DNA of 64,000 bases from Prostheceraeus crozeri (lineage: Eukaryota > Platyhelminthes > Polycladida > Euryleptidae), in assembly GCA_907163375.1 (NCBI GenBank), contig CAJQUW010006363.1:699501-763500 (forward strand), in the 5' to 3' direction. The notes under the pieces are model-generated. The model did not search any database, was not told the DNA's origin, and saw nothing but the letters and a program-made list of their open reading frames with translations. Position numbers and translations under genes: made by a program. Positions 33,366 through 47,314 of the stretch are shown here, in pieces. Each line of letters starts with the position of its first letter. The first letter of the stretch is position 1.

Positions 33366-36300
33366 GTCAATTTGGGGAACTTCCGGTGGGTCAATCCACA
33401 GACGAATGAATTTAATCCCGACATTTCAACCTAGGAAATGCATGAAATCTAGAATTTCTATATTTTCAAACTGCGGAGCGACCACTCCTGTCACCCCGAC
33501 ATGCCTCTCTTTATTGGAACGCTTTCACTCAAAAATTGTACCTTCATAATCAGTGAATGAGAATTAATGATCCGATGGGCATTGCAATACGTGAAATAAT
33601 TATCGGCCAATTATTTAGATGGTGGTTACCTCAGACGCAACTGAGTCATACTGATACTGTAGTAGACAAGATAAATGGGCATGATAGGTATATCAGCTGG
33701 GGTTATTTCAATTCCGACCGGATTTTTGTCTTTTATCTAAATTTTCTAATTCCGGTCGAGCTTCCGCTATGTGAAGAGCTCGTATTTTGCGTGGCACTGT
33801 TTTATTATCATGCTATTCAATGTTATCAACAGAAACATTGAATTACTACAATTACTTTTTGTAACCAAAGTATAGTGCTTCTAGTGAATACCATCAATTT
33901 CTGAGGGGTCCTTTGCCACGCAGATGACCGTGAAGTGCACGCAATATGAATATATGCAGCCTGCAGTCTCAAGTTAATTAATTGAGTCAATATCGGAAAT
34001 GTCCCATGATGCAGCCTTGACAACATAAGCATTGCTGCTCGTCAGATGAACAGATTCAATAGTCACCAACAGATCACAGTTGTTAGGAATAAGCTTAAAT
34101 CGTGGATTTAATTTCAGGCTACTGCATGTGCACAGATTAGTACTTCACAGTTGCCTGTGTCAGACAGACAGCCATATCACGGTTTTCAAACATTAACAAC
34201 TGGCTGTAAGTTTTAGTACGATAATTTCGAGTTTTTCTCTAACTCAAGCCGCGAACTTATGAATTAATAGCGTAAAGAATCAGGAGCTGCATAATTCAAA
34301 TTACGAAACATTGTAAATGAAGCGACTTATCCAACAGGAAATAGCAACTCAAGCGCATAGGTTTGCATTTTTATTGTTGGCTTTTTAATGTATGGCCTCA
34401 AGTTCATTGCCATGCAAGTCTGCCGAAAGAGCAACTACTTCTAAAAACCTGAAATGATGCCGATAAACAAAATTGTCCTTATTTTCAGCGTCTCGAAAGA
34501 TATGGTGTCTCTGAAGAAATAGATCTTCAATTCACAAATAGAACTTAGTGAATCCGCAGCGTTGTGCTCTTATATCACAAAGCGGATAATGTGAAGTTTT
34601 CAAGAGAATTCTGCATTTCACACTGTCAAGCACGGATTAAAATTGAGCCACCACTTTGTGCGACGAATTTGAGTGAAAGACGATCGCATATTGTGAACAG
34701 CAATGTCGCATACGTCTCGCCTCCTTCCTGGTCAACATCTTTTCGATGATTCGTGATTTATCTGGGACAGCTGTCACGCAAACGTATGTATCCCAGATAA
34801 ATTGCAGATATTGCTGTTAATAAGATGCTATCATGTAGGCTAGACGACAGATCAATCGTACGGTAGACACAAGTTGAATTCGACATGGATTTGGTGTTCT
34901 CATTCAAAGTCAAAAACATGCAGGTTTTGAAGGAAAATAACAGGTTACTTTTTAATCTCTGCTGATCTTGATATTAAAAGACAATTATGATTGATAGACG
35001 AATTAGTGAGTTACAGTCTCGATAATTCGCAATATGCAAAAATGTTAAAACAAGTAACCTGCTAATTGATGAATTCAACGAGTCCTGATGTGTTGAAAGC
35101 AGTGGCTTCCCCCTGGCTAATCCACGCACTGAACAGATGATCTAGTGGCCTTGTGGTTGGAGGTTGTGCTTTCACGTCCTCTAGCTCCAACGTCGCTGGT
35201 CCGAACTTACACACGATGAGGCCAAACAGGCCAAAAAATGTCTCGCGGTCATTACATCCAGAGATCTATGGCCAGATTAGCTTCGATCTCGTCAAGCTGC
35301 CAAGATTGATTGCCGATCGGTTTGAAGGTCAATTCCGCTGCTACCAGTTTTGAGTAATACTGTTTAACTGCACTCTAAAGTAACGTTTCTCGCAGCATGT
35401 GGATTTGATCGTCCCAACACTATCGTGATGTGACTCTTCTACATGGTTTGAGGAATAAAATGTATTTAATTGCATTCTTCAAATCCTGTATAGCCGTTCC
35501 TCTCGGATTTAAGACTAAAATCGGTGCTAACTTAAGGCAAAACAATGTACCTACATACATGTGGGCTTTTATAATAATTTTCTTTAGATGTCACTATGAC
35601 TGATCAGAAATCCAATGATTAAAATTAAATTGATGTACATACTTCTCCATGAACTTCCTCAAACAACTCCAGCTGTCTGAAGTAACGAGATAAATTTTAC
35701 ATGTAAATTGGCTCGGTGATGCATTCGCATCGTCTTTCTCAGGCCGTCTTGCGATAGAGTACTTCTTTTCAACCAATCAAAATATTTTCTTGAGCCAAAA
35801 AACTTCAATGACAACATGATCAGTCAACCAGTGGTTGGAGGAGGAATTCTCAGCGACCATCTTGTCAAAATTAGGGGTGGATAATGAAAGTAAAGTTTTA
35901 ACATGGGAGCCCAGATAAGCTAGAACTATCTGATGTTCTGATGTATCAACATGGGAGCCCAGATAAGCTAGAATTAGATATCTCGAAGGAACATGTCAAA
36001 CATTCAATCACTACAAGTTCTGCATTCAGGAGGCCGAACCGAACGCCCTCTTCGAACCCTCCGCTGACAACAGGGGCCAAGTTCAAACAAAGAACGGTTC
36101 AAGTCAGCATGAATCCTGTCCAATTTGATTGATTTATGTTTTGAATGTACCTACGTCAACATATTCAACCTGCAAGCTCCTTCCGATGACAACATCACGC
36201 AGTTATCAGGGAATTCGGACAGTGCAATCAATCACTCAACTTTATGAAGATGGAAAGAGGCTACAATTCACATATGACAATCATCGCTTGACTTCACTGT

Positions 36301-37244
36301 CACAGAATGCTTAACAGTCATGTTCCCACCCACACAAAGCATTCCACAATAATGTGAATGGCAACTGCAATCCACATTGAAAGGATTGTATAGAACTAGT
36401 GAATAAGTAAATATTTTCAGATAATTCTCAGCAATTGCAGACTATTCTCGTGATATTTAAGTCAAGATACAATGGATCAACTACAATCTGATTATATCTA
36501 TGTAATTGGGGGCAAAGATGTTTAAATTTGTGCAGATTTACTAACCAATGACTCTAAATCCACAGAACCAAAAAGATTCCAACTCATCAATCTGCATTGC
36601 AGTCAGTTTAATTGGTGCACATGAATACATTTCATGCAAGCAATTTCAATAAAAAATTTTAAATGAATTTGGCGATTACAACACCTCACGTTATAACAGA
36701 TGTAGGACCGCAGAAACTATGGACTAGAACGACAATTTTTATTGAAAGAAAACTTGCGAAATGCACAATCATTATCAATAACATGAAAAATAGAAGATCG
36801 AGCATTACAAATTGTCTGGCAAATGAATGTTTAAATATCTGGAAAGATTGCACTGTGCATGATGCATTCTTTAGTTCCTCAAATCCTCTCTGATAAATTT
36901 TGTTTTTCTTTCTGGGCACGTTTTTCTTTCTCCAAATACAAGATATCACATGATGAAACAAACTCAAGAAATATGACAATAATTATTCAGAGTCAATATA
37001 TTTTCAACAGAGATAATTAAAACACTACCGCACCACATATATCACGCGAATGCAAGCGTAACTTCGGTCGTTTGGTTAACGTGACTAGCTTGCATTTTGT
37101 CTAATTTTCACATCTCAAATGGCAACTTCATTAAGTGAACAGTCAGAAGGGACTATATGTGACTACACGTTATATATGATAGACATATCAAGCAATGAAG
37201 CAATTTTTCCTACCGTAGCAAAAAGCCAAATGCACGAGGAAGAA
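33366..37244. other. Intergenic, small repeats only
   Basis: About 3.9 kb with no supported gene. Two minor repeats were seen. A hairpin at about 34755-34803 has arms ATTTATCTGGGA and TCCCAGATAAAT. A partial direct duplication of a 26-base segment (AACATGGGAGCCCAGATAAG...) starts at 35900 and 35948. A frame at 36129-36314 has a chance likeness to YD repeats (LQFTYDNHRLTSL) but no supporting exons. Confidence 0.4.
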
Positions 37245-37305
37245 TAGAGTAGGCATACTAGGTAGAGTGATAACTCCGCATTTATTAAATCCCCATTGTG
37301 TATAC

Positions 37306-37359
37306 CATAGACATCGGATTACATTATTATTATCCTAATAATGAAATCCTATGTCTATG
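37306..37359. mobile_element. 54-bp palindromic micro-insertion
   Basis: The inserted stretch is CATAGACATCGGATT...AATCCTATGTCTATG, an almost complete palindrome. It is bordered by GTGTATAC at 37298-37305 and again at 37360-37367. The matching place in TM copy A has an uninterrupted GTGCATGCAC, so the insertion and 8-bp duplication can be read directly. An 8-bp duplication fits a hAT-driven MITE. Confidence 0.75.
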
Positions 37360-37387
37360 GTGTATACACTTTCGAATTTATTAAATG

Positions 37388-37562
37388 TGTTGTGTTTTCA
37401 ATGTCTTACTCTGTGCGATTTGCCTTTCTTTTACTGCAGTGAAGTTAATCAATCTGATGCTGTACACAATTCAATACAACAACATGTTGACTTGCTACTA
37501 GCGCATGGTTTTTACTCGAAGCACGTTATTTCACTGTTAAGTTATTTACATTACAATTTACA
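37388..37562 (+). repeat. 5' LTR of the Gypsy element
   Basis: 175 bases starting TGTTGTGTTTTCAATG and ending ATTTACA; TG...CA ends. It pairs with 51310-51483 at about 97% identity. It was placed by comparison of the two copies and by the AAATG duplication. Confidence 0.92.
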
Positions 37563-40500
37563 TTGGCGACGGGGAAAATTGGACTACAATAGTGTTGCAA
37601 ATTTTACGCAGACATTTTGCAGTGCTGAAAATGTCTGTAATTCCGCCTTTCTCAAAATACTCAACGGACAAGGAGAAATGGGCTCTCTACTCAGAAAGAC
37701 TCGTTTTACTTTTGGCGCTTGTGGCATAAAGGACGATGCGGAAAAGAAAAACTATTTCTTAGCTTGGTGCGGTGAAGAACTATTTTCAACTCTCACGAGT
37801 TTGTTTTCTCCAGTGAAATCTGACACTGCTATTACCTTCGCTGATATCACCGACAAGTTAAACGTTCATTTCAAAAAAGAATCTAACTTCATGTCCGCTA
37901 CATATTCGCTCTATTCCTGCAAACAGAAACCTGGACAAAGTTCGTCAGAATGGTTTGCTGAATTGCGTGAGAAAGCTAGACATTGTGGCTTTGATGCTAG
38001 TTGTGTCAGTACGCCTAGAGAACGTGCATTACGTGATCTTATTGTGATCAATTGTGCAGATCTACGAGTTCGTCAAGCTCTACTGAAAGAAGGTGATCCT
38101 ACTCTTCAACGTGCGGAGGAAATAGCTCTACAGAGTGAGCAGTTATCCAAGGACATGAAATTGATTCAACTTACTGCTACAGTTACGGAAAGTTCAAAAC
38201 AAGTTGCAAAGCTTCGACCTGCAAGACCAAATGATGCGTCTAAATACAATGGTAATTTTTCGAAGAATAAACCTACTAAAGGTTACATCTGTTTATCGTG
38301 CGGTAAGAATAATCACAAACGTGAAGAGCGCAAGTACCGGAACTATGTGTGTAATGCGTGTCATACAAAAGGTCACATTCAATCTGTGTGTGGAAGAAAT
38401 TCCGCAAATTCATCTGCTGTGTTGTCCAGCAAGAATTCTGCCAACAAAGTACATTCTGTTGATACTCTTGTCAGTTCTGTGAATTCTTCTCATAATATGA
38501 TTCATAATTCGCCTTTCATGTTACCTTTTGATGTAAATGGTAAAGACATTCTTTTTGAAGTTGACGCAGGCTCTCCTGCCTCAATTATTGATGAACGTAC
38601 ATGGTGTGGAATCGGGTCCCCTAAATTGTTGGAAACCGACATTTCACTGAATTCTTACACAGGTCATGACATAAATGTCAAAGGTCATTGTAAAGTGAAT
38701 GCCTGTGTATTGGGAAGTTCACAGATATTGAATTTACTTGTTGTGTCAGGTAGAAAACCGCCTTTGTTTGGTCGCGATTCTATTAGGAAAACAAATCTTG
38801 ATGTCACTGATTTGATGCGTAATGAATTTTTATATCGGTCAGATGTAGTGATGTGCTCATCCGTTTCCTTAGCTGACTCCGTATTGACTGATTATGATGA
38901 CGTGTTTTCAACCGAGTTAGGACACTGCACGAAGTTTAAGCAAAGCTTCATCTAGATGAAAATGCCGTTCCCAAATTTCACAAGCCTAGACAAGTACCTT
39001 TTGCGCGTATGAATGCAGTGAAAGAAGAGATTCATAGATTAGAATGTAACGGGAATTTATCAAAAGTTTCGCATTCCGACTGGGCAGCGCCTGTAGTGGT
39101 TTTTCCGAAAACTAATGATCAAATTCGCTTATGTGGTGATTTTAAAGTAACAATTAATCCTTGGTTAAAGCAAGATCAATGCTTGATTCCAACTCCTGAG
39201 GAATTACTCGTGAAGTTGAATGGAGGAAAGAAATTCACCAAATTAGATATGGCAGATGCGTATACTCAGCTTGAATTGGATGAAGCAAGTAAAGACATCG
39301 CAGTCATCAACACACCTCTGGGCTTCTACAGATACAATAGACTTGCATACGGTATAGCTTCCGCTCCCGCTATATTTCAAAGGTTGGCAAATGAGTTGAT
39401 TGGTGGTATCCCTCATGCTGCTGCATACATTGATGATCTTATCGTTACGGGTAGCAGCGATGAAGAACATGATAAGTCACTGCGAATGCTGTTAGAGTTG
39501 ATGCAATAGTGAATTTTCCTGTTCCTAAGAACGTTAAAGAAGTTGAATGTTTTCTTGGGAAAATAAACTACTATGGGAATTTCATTCGCGATGCTTCACA
39601 GGTGTCTTACCCTCTCTACAACCTTAGGAAGAAAGGAGTACCCTGGAAATGGTCCAATCAATGTCTACGAGCTTTCGATGAGCTAAAAGATAGACTTGCA
39701 AAGGCAACCTTACTTGTACATTTCGATCCGAATAAGACCTTGATTCTAGCTGCGGATGCATCCCAGTTCGGTGTAGGTGCGGTGCTGTTGCAGAAAGACG
39801 AGGCCGGTAATGAATTGCCTATAGCTCACGCTTCGAAGACCCTTACTGCGGCAGAAAGGAACTACAGCCAAATTCGAATGAGTCATTATCCATCATTTTC
39901 GGTGTGAAGAAGTTCAAACAATACTTACTCGGACACAAGTTCTTGCTGGTGACTGATCACAAACCCTTGCTGACTCTATTCAATCCAAGTAAGAGAATTC
40001 CTGAAACTACAGCTGCACGCTTACAAAGATGGGCAATAACTTTGATGGGTTATGATTACGAGATTGTCTACAAGAAATCTACTGATCACGGCAATGCTGA
40101 TTCGCTTTCAAGGTTACCTGTGTCCAATACAATGTTTGATGATTCTGATTCCGAAATGGTTCACGCGCTATATGAAGAAACCCTACAAGATGTACCGATA
40201 AATTGAGTTGATTCAAAAACATACGAAATCTGACAGGACATTATCGAAGATCATGCGATTCACTACACATGGATGGCCGACCAAATGCAGCGATGATTCA
40301 CTCAAACCATTTTTTCAGCGGAGAGACGAGCTCACTGTTCAACAGGATTGCTTATTAAAGGGTCTCAGAGTGGTTATTCCTAAATCATTACAGAAAGACT
40401 GTCTGAAGTTACTACATAGCAGTCACATGGGTACGAATCGAATGAAACAATGTGCTAGAAGATGGATATGGTGGCCTGAGATGGATGGTGAAATACAACA

Positions 40501-41501
40501 TCTGTCCTCACATTGTGAAAGATGTCAAAGGAATGCGTCTAATTCGCCGGAATCTTACTTACCATGGCCTACTCCGGAGCATTCGTGGGACAGAATACAT
40601 ATAGATTTCCTCGGTCCATTCTGGGGAGAGAAATGGCTGGTTGTTATTGACGCAAAATCAAAGTATCCTTTTGTTATTCGAATGGGTTCAAACACTACAG
40701 CTACAGCTAATGCGTTGGAATCTATTTTCGCAATACTTGGTCCTAGTAATTGCACAGTATCGGATAATGGTCCACCGTTCAATTCCAACCAAATGAATAG
40801 CTTCTATGCAAAATGGAATATTAAGCGTTTTCGTCCCACATGCAGAAAAATCATTCTAAAAACAATTCCTTTTAGCTGAGTAATGCTTTATCAGTTACTA
40901 TTGTGTGTACAAAATTTCATTGACATAGATATCGGTTTTCATGTATTTCAAACATGTTCCCAAATGGGAACTTTGGGAGGATTCGGTATCAAGAATGAGA
41001 AAAATCCACCAGCGTCATTTTGCGTAATTCATCAGTAAGCGTTGAATGTCGGCACTATTGATGGCTATTGACAAATGAATCTGCTTCTCTTTTTCATGTT
41101 ATCCATAGGTAGCCTTGCATGAGAATGACCGGGGACCAATGGATCTCTTTTCCAGTCGTTCCCGTATCAATTGAAGTAAAGAACAAAGAACCATAGAAAG
41201 CAGCTATTTATGGGAGAGTTTGGCTGCATGCCTCATATTCATGCAAGGCTATCGATGTCATGACGTTGGTCAGGTTACCATAGAATTCTATCCTTCATGA
41301 ATTAGCTCGTTCAATGGAAATACTTGGATATAGATCCATGATGGGTGCATTCTTCCAATCTCAGACCTCAATTGATACTTCTTTTTACTTAGTCTCACGC
41401 TTACAGTGATATTGTTTGTATTCTGTATTCCAAAAATCAGATTCAGATTAACTGGTATATCGCTTGTGTTATGAAGTTGCTAACAGTGGAGCAAGCCGTT
41501 G

Positions 41502-42228
41502 TAGTCCGGCAGCCAGAACGAGTTTCTGCAGGGAACGAGGCCGAAAGTGAGACTTTCACAGAATGATGTACACCTTATACCTACTATGAATCGGCACGTC
41601 TGCCGAGTTCTAGTGAGTTCCTCTTCTTGTCAGACAAGATCAAAGAAAAACACATGTAAATCCAATGGGATGCAGATTGCAGTTTTTGGCAAAAATGAAA
41701 TTTTCCATGTTTTCTCTGATTAAACGAAAAGTATTAAGCCCAGAGTCATAATTTTTGACATGTGATGTCTTCAGGTTATTTCCTATGATACGCATGTGCT
41801 TTTATCATGCATCTAATCGGGAATGTATGCGAGAATGTGGTTGAATGTGGATAAAGTTGCTCAAAATGTTTGTGTTTGCCGACATTAAGAGGCTCGCCAA
41901 ATCTACATGTGTTTAGCTATATAGACAGGGGTGCATGAAAATGAAAGGAAGTAACCTGAAGACATTCCATGCCAAAAATTATGACTCTGGGCTTAATACT
42001 TTTCGTTTAATCAGAGAAAACATGGAAAATTTCATTTTAGCCAAAAACTGCAATCTGCGTCTCATTGGATTTACATGTGCTTTTCTTTGATCTTGTCTGA
42101 CAAGAAGAGGAACTCACTAGAACTCGGCAGACGTGCCGATTCGTAGTAGGCATAAGGTGTACATCATTCTGTGAAAGTCTCACTTTCGGCCTCGTTCCCT
42201 GCAGAAACTCGTTCTGGCTGCCGGACTA
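41502..42228. mobile_element. Fold-back element, family FB copy 1
   Basis: Arms of about 277 bases, 41502-41780 and 41953-42228, are inverted copies. They begin TAGTCCGGCAGCCAGAACGA and contain AAAGTGAGACTTTCACAGAA and TTGTCAGACAAGATCAAAG. TTG borders both sides (41499-41501 and 42229-42231). Removing the element plus one TTG restores the piggyBac frame, so a 3-bp duplication is well supported. The central 170 bases code for nothing. Confidence 0.85.
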
Positions 42229-44093
42229 TTGCGCTTATTTCTGAGGATAGTGATGACGATATTTTACCGACTATCGCAATATTGCCGAATGATGAGAGAG
42301 GAGACGTTGAATCTGAAACAGAAGATATTTGTAAAGAAGTTCTCCAACCAACCAGTGAGACAGAAAATGCGACAGGAATATTTGAAGTAATCCAAGCCGG
42401 TGAAGATGATGAACTAATAATACCTCCCCCTGCAAAGCGTCAGCGAATTTGGAAAAAAATCAGATCATTCTAGTGACTTTCCTGATATTGATGCTGCAGA
42501 TCCTTTGGATATACTTTACCCTCACAATGCAGCTTTATCGCCTTTCGCATTGTTTAGGCTTTATGCTGATGACAATTTTATATTTCATTTGGGCAACGGA
42601 ACTAATAGATACGCTCATGAAGTCAAAAATGACATAAGCTTCTTGACAACAAATCTCGAAATGGAACAGTTTCTGGGTATTTTATTGTATTCTGAAGAGA
42701 GAGATTCCTCAAGAGAGAGATTATTGGAGTACGTCGGAAGACTTTTCATTACCATTCGTCGCTTCATCTATGGTGCGTAATAGATTTCAGCTGTTGAAAA
42801 AATACCTCCACTTATCAGATAACAATGATCTCGGCCCTTCCAAATGCGTGAAAGTTGTCCCCATCTATGATCTGATGAACAAAAATCTCCGACAATTTGG
42901 TGTGTTTTCACAAAATTTATCCATTGACGAGTCAACCCGGCTAACAAAGTACGTATCTGCTACGTAGCGGGGGAGTAGCAGAAACCAATAAAAATGGCGG
43001 CATAGGCCACGTTCCTGCTACGTAGAATGGTGCTACTTGTTGCTACCAATTGAAACGTTGCCGCTACTGAAATGACCTTATAATGCAACCTACCGCTACG
43101 CTAGCACCAATTGCTACCGGTATGCTACGTAGCAGAACCTTGTGTTACTCTACCTACGTATCTGCTACTGGATGCCACGTAGTACTACGGCGACGCTACG
43201 TAGTTGCTACTAATCACCACCAACTGCTACACTGGCGCTACGCTACATTTTATCAGCCCTTATTGGCGAAAGTCCACCTCAATCAATACACAGTCCAACT
43301 TACCCACAGCTATGCAACTATGAAAATCAGAAGGCGATATTCCGGAATAGCAAAAAACAAACCATCACTCAAACGATTCTATTCGAACACATATGCACAC
43401 ATTATCAAATGTCTTTACTCAGGCACTTGATCGTCTTCCACGTCACCCTCTACGTCCGGCAGTTCAACCCTGCTCCGAGAAAGTCATCTGGGGGCTTGTT
43501 ATAGCCAATTCCCCACAAGGACCTTGATCCTGGCATTTGCATTTTTGTAATGGAGTTTTCTCATTGCCTCTGAAAAAGGATGATCAATTCTTAAAAAGGG
43601 TACTCAAATGGATTTGAGATTATAACAAAATAAAACTTAGTCTGATAGACAGTTGGACACCACTTAGTTTGGAATACGTGCAATCCGTACTAGAAAAAAA
43701 AATTTTCCTGTCTGCTGATGGATTGGGTCAAGTTATGATGTAGCAAAATGCACTCTCTGATGAGATGCAACGTTTCAAGCTCATTTGTAAGCTTAGATAT
43801 CGACTTTGCTAATTTTAGCAGTTCTAACCACTGCAAGTTTTCAGTATATGTAGTAGCTGCTTTGCACAATGCAATTCGGCAGACATTTAATATGCGCTTT
43901 TTTGAATTTCTAAATTTAGTGCCTCCCACATTCACCGAAATCACAATAAGACATCGAGGTCGGACAGAACAGTAGTCAGATAATTATAGAAACATTTTGC
44001 TATTCATAATTTTTTATTTGCTCCTTTATGCCCATTTCTCGGACATTTTTGGACATGATAATGATTATAGCAAATACTATGTAAAGATAGAAA

Positions 44094-44762
44094 TAGTCCC
44101 TCCGCCAGGACGAGCTTTTGCATGGAACGAGACCGAAGATGAGACTTTCAACGAATGTTCTAAACCCTATGACTGCTACAAAAATGCGCGCCTGCCGAGT
44201 TCTAACGTGTTCCTTTGATATGCAGACAAGTTCAAAGAAAAAGGACATACTTATTGAAGGAAAATCGAAGTTTTCGACCGAAATGTCGGTTTGGTGTGTT
44301 TGCCCTGACTATGCGAGATGCATTAACTCATAGGCCTAGTTTGTGGCATGATATATCTTCAGGTCATGAAGTCATGTAATCATCTACCTTTGCCTACCAA
44401 AGCCAAACAAATTTGTATTCAACAAGCATCTTAGAAAGGTAAACATGAAATTTTGATCAAATTTCAGCTCAAACCTTGAGCATCTATAACCACTCTTACA
44501 AATATGGCATATAGAATTTGTTCTTAGCACGGGATTAGAACGCAATAGAAGACTATACCGCAGACTCGCTTAGTCGGAGCAAGCACACCAAGCAGACATA
44601 TTGGTCGAAAATTTTCCTTCAACTAACATGTCTATTTCCTTGATCTTGTCTGCAGATCAAAGGAACACGTTAGAACTCGGAAGGCGCGCATTTTCATAGT
44701 AGTCATAGGGTATATAACATTCTGTGTCTCGTTCCATGCAGAGGCTCGTCCTGGCAGGACTA
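44094..44762. mobile_element. Fold-back element, family FB copy 2
   Basis: Arms at 44094-44305 and about 44575-44762 are inverted copies, starting TAGTCC and sharing CAGGACGAGC, GCATGGAACGAGAC, AATGCGCGCCT and GAGTTCTAACGTGTTCCTTT. The arms align with copy 1 (GAGTTCTAGTGAGTTCCTCT there). Outer bases do not give a clear 3-bp duplication. It sits inside the 6.4-kb element. Confidence 0.8.
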
Positions 44763-46560
44763 TAAATATATTTCCATGTTTCCATATAGTATTTTGTATG
44801 GGCATATAACGAAATTTGCATCCAAGATTCTTTTGTCCAAAGTTAGCACTTCTTAAGATTGAACGGGTGATCTCATACCATTCAATGAATTTTGTGGCTA
44901 TTTGCAAAATTGTTTTGTAACGATTTTATGTATTGAATAACGCTTTGAGCGTGTCCGTTAAAAATTGTCATCTTTTAACTGCAATTGTTAGTATAAAGCA
45001 TATTTTTGTTTTCACACACAGGCATACCATGATGCAGTAATTGACCAATTAAAACTATCATAGATAATAATCAGATTTTCAATGTGTTGACACAATGTGA
45101 TCAATAGCTTGATAAACACAAATGTCTTCGTTTTCCTTTCATTCAAGTGCCCGGTGCCAAAGTCAATCAAAATTATGTAACTTATATCGAGAACAACCTC
45201 GATCCTCGATTAAAATCTAATCGAAGTCACATCACTGATTTTTACCCATTTTACCAAGTGTGCTCGTCAAAAGGGGGGAAACTCGTGCAGGAAGCTACAC
45301 TTGGTCTAAATTTTGAATAGTGTCTGATATCACTGTGCTAAATTTTCGGAAGAGCTTGATATAGAATCAAGTATGTTAAGTATGTACCATGCGCTCAAAA
45401 AGTCTTCCATACTTCATTGCTGATTTATATAATAATTATGCATAATTGAAGAGTTGGAATGATAATTAAGTGATTATACACTAACAGTGATATAGATAAT
45501 AATGAGATTTCTTTCATTAACTCAATTTAAATTGCTGTCACTTTTGAATTTGTTTTTATGCTACAAATTTATATATAATTGCAACTTATAGGCCCTATGT
45601 TTTACCATCATTCAGTTACGCCTACTTGTGTTTTGCTTTACGGTATGATGTTTGACAAAAAGCTATTTTTACATCTCTTTCAATTAACACCAAATCGACA
45701 TGAAAGAATTGAACAGAAACATTTAAGATTGCTTCAGAATTCAGTAAATTTTTTAAACCTCAATGAATATGTATCACTTCAATTAATCAATTGATGATCT
45801 TAATTATTTTTGAAATTGCCTCTAGCTTTCACAGGAATAAAACAAATTAAGAGATTTTTGAATCAACGTTTCGAGATTCTTTAACGAGAGAGACAAAAAA
45901 ATCACCAACACATTACAGTCAAACAATATATGAAAAAGCGAATAAAGGCCTACACTAGGATTGCATGAAATATTTTACTCAATTAAGTTTTAACCGAAGA
46001 GCAAATGAAAAGTTTTGTCAAGTTATTTCATAATAAAAAAGTTATATAAACAATAAAGAATGCCGGCATGCATCTTTAGCTTGCATGTTACGACAGAAGT
46101 ACTACAAAATACTTCATAATTGCAATTGAAGAGAAATGAGACAACATTATGAAAACATTATTCAATTGTAGAGTACTTTCATTTAAAGTATGGTTGATTG
46201 CGGGTCTCATGCATCATCACTTCCTTCGCACACTTGAAGCCGACTTTATGTATGCCTACCTATCATTGAATAATAATGTAAAATTATTGAATGATCCAGA
46301 AGAAAGGGTGGACAACGGCTAATATTATACATGAAATTCAAGTTACGAAAATTAAGGCACACAAGCTAGCCGAAAGCCTTTTCTTACTTACTTGTTAGCT
46401 CTAGATTTTCCTAGTCCGGAAACAGTCGCTCGACGGTCAAGCACATGTAGATGCTGGTTCGAAGATATTCTCACACGAATTGGTCAACCTGAAATGGCAA
46501 CATAACATGTGATATGATCGATTATTCGACATTATTGTATGTAAAAATATGTAAAACAAT

Positions 46561-46824
46561 TTTTCTTGGCATTGTGCTAAAAACAAGCGGGTCAATCCTT
46601 CTTTATATTTGCCTTCATAAAGTAATGTACAATCAAATTTGAGTAGCAAAAACCACGGCGCTTCGTGTCACAGACACATCAAAAAGTGGGTCCTCCCACC
46701 TTTTGATGTGTATGTGACACGAAGCGCCGCGGTTTTTACCTACTCAAATTTTATTGTACATAACTTTATGAAAGCAAATATAGAGAAGGAGTGACCCGCT
46801 TGTTTTTAGCACAATGCCAAGAAA
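46561..46824. repeat. 264-bp near-perfect palindrome
   Basis: TTTTCTTGGCATTGTGCTAA at the left is mirrored at the right, and the mirror continues to a centre near 46691 (GTGGGTCC/TCCCACC). Blocks include ACAAGCGGGTCA, AATGTACAAT, GAGTAGC and GGCGCTTCGTGTCAC. The arms differ at only a few positions. Probably a MITE of recent origin. Confidence 0.88.
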
Positions 46825-47314
46825 ATTGAATTGCCTCTTGTTCCTAGCCTTCAACATCATATGCAAAACATTAATTTTTATGTTTTAAAATTAATTATGA
46901 GCATTACTGCATGCATATGATTATGCCTGAATGCAAATACATGTAAAACTTATAATACTACTTAGGGCATATTAGGTCAATCATATAGCCTATTGACAAA
47001 TGTAAAATAGCATATCAATTGTCAGTTTATTTGTCAATATCACGATATATAGTAGAGAATGCAATGGGCTTAACCATCAGTATTTTATAGGCCTATCCCA
47101 ATATGAAAAGAAACTTAATCATTTCAAAAATTCCACTTTATCACTGATTTTGGTTTATAGTACAAAGCCACTGCATCACAACTTTTCACATTAGTAATGC
47201 ACTAGACAATGCGTTTTCCCAATTCTTGATGACAGAACTGAATTACAAAAGAAGAAATTCATACTACACCTAAATTAATCATTCTATGTGGTTTGGCCCT
47301 CGACTGCTGTAGTT

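Noticed and set aside
35145-35225. Possible tRNA-like head (GGTCCGAACTT as box B)
   Set aside because: Box A is poor, the stretch does not match the other SINE copies and no second copy was seen.
36129-36314. Peptide resembling a teneurin-type YD repeat (LQFTYDNHRLTSL)
   Set aside because: Only one short match, no neighbouring repeats or splice-linked exons.
43690-43944. 84-residue minus-strand frame inside the 6.4-kb element
   Set aside because: No recognisable DDE or DNA-binding motif; opposite-strand frame of similar length.
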